Source of the DNA: a virus
Length of the DNA stretch: 64,000 nucleotides
Virus record (IMG/VR): IMGVR_UViG_3300047445_000457
Location: 1-64,000 of that record
Strand: one strand, 5' to 3'
The notes below the pieces were generated by a model that saw nothing but the letters and a program-made list of their open reading frames with translations, did no database searches and had not been told where the DNA came from. Position 1 is the stretch's first letter; each line of letters starts with the position of its first letter. A program made the translations under genes and the position numbers. Shown in pieces: positions 60,748 through 64,000 of this stretch.

Positions 60748-61065
60748 GGCACATCTGGAAATAAACTTTACAATCAAAGAGTTACGTAATCCATCCACAG
60801 CGTTAACCGCTTTTAACCACTTTAACCACTTAACGCCAACAAACAATTCTAGGATTTATCACAATTTCCTAACTAACAAGTAAATGGGTGAATTGTTAGA
60901 AAGATGGATGCCACAGCGAAACTAATACGCGAAAAGTTGTCAATAAGACGCTACTAACAACAACTTTCAGTGGCAAATTGCAGGTAACGCAAGCTGTAAA
61001 GCGTGGGTCATTTTTAGCGCCAAAATTCTAGGTTCGCGGTTAAAACAATTCTACAATTCGCAGCC

Positions 61066-61079
61066 CTCACATTCGTGAG
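61066..61079. promoter_or_regulatory. Putative repressor operator in the origin region
   Basis: CTCACATTCGTGAG, a 5+5 dyad with 4-base centre, like the sites at 55.51 and 56.44 kb. Confidence 0.6.
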
Positions 61080-61319
61080 CCATCCAAGCGGCTCTACTGC
61101 CAACGACTGGCAACTTCCTTCCTCCGAGCACGCTATTCCGTAACCGAATTTCTCATCGCCCGTCCACGCTGTTTAAGAGGAGTGCGTTCTAAAAAAAAAG
61201 GGATTTTGTTAAAAAAATTTTGTTCAAACATAACTATTTGACATAATGTAAGTTATGCGCGGTCTCTGAACCTTGCTTTTCGGAAGCATGTTGTACAAAT
61301 GTTTTTTTAACTTGTGCTA

Positions 61320-61349
61320 TTGCTAAATCGCAAAAGTGACTGCTAGAAT
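61320..61349 (+). promoter_or_regulatory. Candidate promoter of the H-NS-like gene
   Basis: TTGCTA, an 18-base spacer and TAGAAT, about 50 bases before the ATG at 61400. Confidence 0.5.
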
Positions 61350-61399
61350 CACATTTGTGGGGATGAAGACCAACCGAATCAATATCACAGGAAACGCAG

Positions 61400-61807
61400 A
61401 TGACTAGCAATGTCGCGCGCCGTGGGGAGATCAACGAGTTGCGCAAGCAGCTTAAGGTCGATCTTTTCAACCTTGAAAAGAAATTTAAGGAAGAGTCCGT
61501 CGCGCTGGAGAAGAAGTGTCAGGCAGACATTTCCGCTCTCGAGCGTGAAATCAAGGAATGCGAAGCTCAGGAAGTGCGGGCGGCGCGAGAACAGATTCAA
61601 CAAATCATCGCGGCTACCGGGCTTGACCCTGCCGCCATCTTTGCAGGCCTGGCCGGGGCACGCGGCACCCAGGAAGCCCGCACCACCCGCAAACCAATGA
61701 GACCATCCACGGTCCAGCATACCGGCCCGAAAGGCCAAATCTGGAACGGGCGTGGTCGCACACCACAGTGGTTCAAGGAACGCCAAGTCGCTTCCAATGG
61801 CCACTAA
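61400..61807 (+). CDS. H-NS-like nucleoid protein
   Basis: 135 aa. N-terminal two thirds is a charged coiled coil (VDLFNLEKKFKEESVALEKK) for oligomerisation; the C-terminus holds the H-NS DNA-binding loop in the form GQIWNGRGRTPQWFKE (family core W-x-GRGR-x-P-x-W). Plasmid and phage H-NS proteins silence AT-rich DNA and lower the cost of carriage. It sits next to the only long AT-rich tract in the window. Confidence 0.88.
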   Translation: MTSNVARRGEINELRKQLKVDLFNLEKKFKEESVALEKKCQADISALEREIKECEAQEVRAAREQIQQIIAATGLDPAAIFAGLAGARGTQEARTTRKPMRPSTVQHTGPKGQIWNGRGRTPQWFKERQVASNGH

Positions 61808-61837
61808 CACCATTACCCAGATCGACCTGGTGCAGGC

Positions 61838-62125
61838 GTGACGAATCCTGTCCATTACATGGATGCGACTCCCTGCCCCGTGTGCAGGGCCGAGCTGTCA
61901 GCGGTATCGAGCGCGAACGTGGCCGAGAACATCGTCGTGCCGCAGCCTGGTGATGTCACGGTCTGCCTGCACTGCGCCGCCGCGCTGCGCTTTAACGCCA
62001 CCATGCTTCCGCAGCGGCTGACCGCCTACGATTTCTCGGACTTCGACCCTGAAACCCTGTGGGACCTTACCCGACTGCTCACGGCGGTGCGGATTGCCAA
62101 GCGCACTGGCCGGAAGCAGGCATGA
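61838..62125 (+). CDS. Small zinc-ribbon-like protein
   Basis: 95 aa from GTG. CPVC near residue 12 and CLHC near 46 form a likely four-Cys zinc site; C-terminal helix (DPETLWDLTRLLTAVRIAKR). Overlaps the next gene by 4 bases. A 14-codon ORF (61797-61841) ends on its GTG and could couple translation to the H-NS-like gene. Role unknown. Confidence 0.65.
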   Translation: MTNPVHYMDATPCPVCRAELSAVSSANVAENIVVPQPGDVTVCLHCAAALRFNATMLPQRLTAYDFSDFDPETLWDLTRLLTAVRIAKRTGRKQA

Positions 62126-62730
62126 GCGATCTCGCCAAAATCCGCCAGCGTGAAACCGACCCGGCCGTGCTTGAGCATGCGCAGCGCGTTTCAGACAAGA
62201 TCGTTGCCCGCGTGGATCAACAGCGCGTCCAGTTGTTCGGGGCAATGGCCAAGCAGATGCCACACCTGGCCGGCAAAGTCGACATGCTGCGCCGAATGTC
62301 GGGCGAGCTCGCAACGGCGGCGCGCGACCTGGTGCCGTGCTCCCGCGGCTGCTCCCACTGCTGCCACATGGCCACCATGCTGAGCCAGGAAGAGGCTGAA
62401 GTCATTGCGGCCGAGACTGGTGCGCCACTCGCCACGCCGTCAGCCTGGTTCACTGGCGCCGACGAGCGGAACCGCTACGATGGCATACCGTGCCCCTTCC
62501 TCAAAGACAGCAAGTGCAGCATCTACGAGCATCGCCCGGTGGCCTGCCGCCTGCATGTCCACCTGGACCGTGACAATACCCTCTGCCAGATCATTCCCGG
62601 TGAACCCATCCAGGTCCCGCGCCTCGACACGCTGCGTTTCGACCTGAATTACGTCAGCGCCTTCGGTGATCCGCTGAACGCAAAACTGGCGGACATCCGC
62701 GAATTCTTCCCGAATGGATTGGCAAAGTGA
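62122..62730 (+). CDS. YkgJ-type cysteine-cluster protein
   Basis: 202 aa from the ATG at 62122. Cys pattern CSRGCSHCCHMATM (about 93-106), then CPFLKDSKCSIYEHRPVACR (about 141-160), the signature of YkgJ/zinc- or iron-chelating cluster proteins. N-terminal helical region. Biochemical function of the family is unsettled. Operonic with its neighbours. Confidence 0.8.
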   Translation: MSDLAKIRQRETDPAVLEHAQRVSDKIVARVDQQRVQLFGAMAKQMPHLAGKVDMLRRMSGELATAARDLVPCSRGCSHCCHMATMLSQEEAEVIAAETGAPLATPSAWFTGADERNRYDGIPCPFLKDSKCSIYEHRPVACRLHVHLDRDNTLCQIIPGEPIQVPRLDTLRFDLNYVSAFGDPLNAKLADIREFFPNGLAK

Positions 62731-62867
62731 GCTATTCGATTCGCCATAACGGCCGAGCGATCAAGTGTGACACCTGCGGTCGCACCTCATGGAACCTGAG
62801 TGATGTGAAATACCTGTTTTGCGGCTTTTGCAACGCATTCCATAAGCCGGTCGAAGAACCGCAATGA
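62727..62867 (+). CDS. 46-aa zinc-ribbon peptide
   Basis: GTG overlaps the previous stop. CDTCGR and CGFC with 17 residues between form a compact four-Cys zinc ribbon. May bind nucleic acid or be a small adaptor; not named. Confidence 0.6.
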   Translation: MSYSIRHNGRAIKCDTCGRTSWNLSDVKYLFCGFCNAFHKPVEEPQ

Positions 62868-63015
62868 GAATTTACTACTGCACTGTGCCGGGCCGCATCG
62901 GCTCACCAGCGTAGAAACCCAGCGCGCATTTTGGCGCGAAAGCGCAGTAAGCCGGAACGAAGGCTGAGCCCCCCTTTATTTCCTTCGCTTTGCCATAATT
63001 TCACGGGAGAGAACT

Positions 63016-64000
63016 ATGGCGCAACACCTTGGATTACAACCTGTTCGCTGGGACGACGAAGAATGGGAAGATTTGGCCACGCTGCTGCATGAAGACAATC
63101 CACACCAGCACTACATGGATTCGTCCGACCTGGGCGGCCTATGCCTGCGACACTTGAACAACGCCGCCGCGCAAATGCGGCGCCCGCGTCATATGGTCGC
63201 CCTGACGGATCCGCGCAAGAACCTGCTGAAGGCATTCGCCCGCCTGCGCGCCAGCCGTCCAGGGGCTGCTTCCGGCACCGAGACGCGCACCCGCCGCGCC
63301 CCGGCGCCCTGCGAGCCAGCCAGCCCCCTCAAGCTCGACGGCAATGGTCGCCCGCTGTCGATCCCGACTGAGCAACGAGCAAAACCAGCTGAATCGACCA
63401 GTCCGTTCGCGGCCGTGGCGTGGGATCGCGGCGAATGGCTGGCGATCGCCACCGAGATCGACCGCATGTATTCGGGGGCAAACTACCCGAACCGCGAGCA
63501 CCTGAGCGGCCTGACTTCGGAAGACGTGGCATTCGCGCAGCGCATCCTGCCGCTCGAGCGCCAGATCCGCCATGTCAAGGTAGCCAGCTTCTCGACCCTG
63601 GCGCCGGCGCTGAAAGAGGCTTTCGAGGACCTGAAACGCCAGCGCCGCAGTGCTGAACTGGAGCAGGGTGTCGTGGCCGAGGCCGAACGCCACGCCAAGA
63701 ACGCGCTGGACAAGGCCGCGGCGGCGCGCCAGGTACGCCCCGCGCCCGCGCCCGCGCCCGCGCCTGCCGTGGCGCCTGAGCCGGCACCCACGCCGATCAC
63801 TGCCGGCCCGCGCGAAGCCGTGCTAACGTCGGCTGTCAGTACCGTGCTGGGGATGTTGGCCGATTACCTGCGCCCGATGATTGCAGAGCTGATCGAGCAG
63901 GCCTTGAATGCGCCCCCGGCAGCGGTGCCGCCTGCGCCCGAGACCGCGCAAGCCGCCATGCCGACGCCGACGCCGGCGACTGTGGCGAAGCCAAGAGGGC
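63016..64000 (+). CDS. Hypothetical protein, 3' end beyond the window
   Basis: At least 328 codons; GGGAGAGA 6 bases before ATG. N-terminal 75 residues contain MDSSDLGGLCLRHLNNAAAQ; a Pro/Ala/Arg linker; a helical middle (SGLTSEDVAFAQRILPLERQ); an APAPAPAPA run; and a C-terminal helix (MLADYLRPMIAELIEQALNA). No known domain recognised. Leads the next transcription unit rightward. Confidence 0.7.
   Translation, partial: MAQHLGLQPVRWDDEEWEDLATLLHEDNPHQHYMDSSDLGGLCLRHLNNAAAQMRRPRHMVALTDPRKNLLKAFARLRASRPGAASGTETRTRRAPAPCEPASPLKLDGNGRPLSIPTEQRAKPAESTSPFAAVAWDRGEWLAIATEIDRMYSGANYPNREHLSGLTSEDVAFAQRILPLERQIRHVKVASFSTLAPALKEAFEDLKRQRRSAELEQGVVAEAERHAKNALDKAAAARQVRPAPAPAPAPAVAPEPAPTPITAGPREAVLTSAVSTVLGMLADYLRPMIAELIEQALNAPPAAVPPAPETAQAAMPTPTPATVAKPRG

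Larger units (their letters stand above)
60730..61399. other. AT-rich origin-like region
   Basis: Markedly AT-richer than the rest of the window and without a gene. Contains TTAACCRCTT tandem copies (60803-60832), two CCACAGCG words near DnaA-box-like sequence (60795, 60911), three AATTCTA words, a reversed iteron, an operator dyad at 61066, A/T runs at 61191-61225, and a CATAACT...AGTTATG dyad at 61229-61257. Best read as the TrfA-like origin plus the promoter region of the H-NS-like gene. Confidence 0.7.

Noticed and set aside
60782-60789. TTACGTAA palindrome near the iterons
   Set aside because: An eight-base palindrome alone is expected by chance in AT-rich sequence.
61797-61841. 14-codon ORF between the H-NS-like and zinc-ribbon genes
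   Set aside because: Possible coupling peptide, but no independent evidence that it is translated; mentioned only under the neighbouring gene.
1-64000. CRISPR arrays, insertion sequences, transposases or an integrase
   Set aside because: No direct-repeat/spacer pattern, no terminal inverted repeats with transposase motifs, and no tyrosine or serine recombinase signature was seen.

Overview
The window is most of one temperate, short-tailed (podovirus-like) bacteriophage genome of high GC content (my estimate is about 65%), probably carried as a phage-plasmid by a betaproteobacterium. The host guess is inference: gene content and order recall Bcep22-type podoviruses of Burkholderia, and the left end encodes a giant multi-domain 'polyvalent' protein of the kind found in such phages and in conjugative elements. 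No integrase and no tRNA were seen. A TrfA-like plasmid initiator with iterons and an AT-rich origin-like tract lie at the right, which is why a plasmid prophage is the preferred reading.

Layout, right to left on the minus strand. 55.4-49.4 kb is the leftward early operon: a winged-helix protein, two tandem HNH endonucleases, small Nin-like nucleases (DUF1367, DUF1364, DUF1064) and O/P-like replication proteins. At 49.3-48.8 kb is a zinc-finger protein placed like antiterminator Q. A plus-strand cassette (46.5-48.6 kb; RadC-like protein, three unknowns, a ribbon-helix-helix protein) interrupts. Then comes the late operon: terminase small and large subunits, portal, small proteins, a modification block (helix-turn-helix protein, C5 methyltransferase, N4/N6 methyltransferase, helix-turn-helix protein), scaffold, N4-gp56-type capsid, head-tail and tail proteins (34.4-26.7 kb), lysis genes (26.6-24.85 kb: endolysin, holin, Rz/Rz1 spanins), a large tail protein, a beta-hydroxylase/cupin pair, ejection proteins including a peptidoglycan hydrolase, and finally the giant gene, open for 5165 codons and cut by the window edge. 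Two plus-strand cassettes (19.76-21.2 and 24.0-24.6 kb) are inserted like morons.

Right of the repressor (55.6-56.0 kb, plus) is the rightward early operon: two unknowns, a DNA-binding-like protein and a YqaJ/lambda-exo-type nuclease. Next is a convergent RepL-like winged-helix protein flanked on both sides by regularly spaced dyads, a duplicated 3' fragment of the nuclease gene, the TrfA-like initiator whose last codons overlap an iteron array, the AT-rich tract, an H-NS-like protein, three zinc or iron-sulphur type small proteins and a partial unknown gene.

How it may work together: the XRE repressor probably acts on CTCACATAYGTGAG-type sites found at four places (49.37, 55.51, 56.44 and 61.07 kb), next to the leftward, rightward, Q-like and origin regions. 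Lysogenic maintenance would use the TrfA-like and/or RepL-like replicon. Lytic growth would use the O/P-like proteins, then the late operon. The giant protein carries two ParB-like domains, a TGT/DpdA-like domain, a C5-methylase-like domain, an adenine-methylase plus SNF2-type helicase, a metallopeptidase and the start of an ADP-ribosyltransferase-like domain; it is likely packaged and injected to protect or modify phage DNA and attack host targets. A separate gene is nested in another frame inside its linker.
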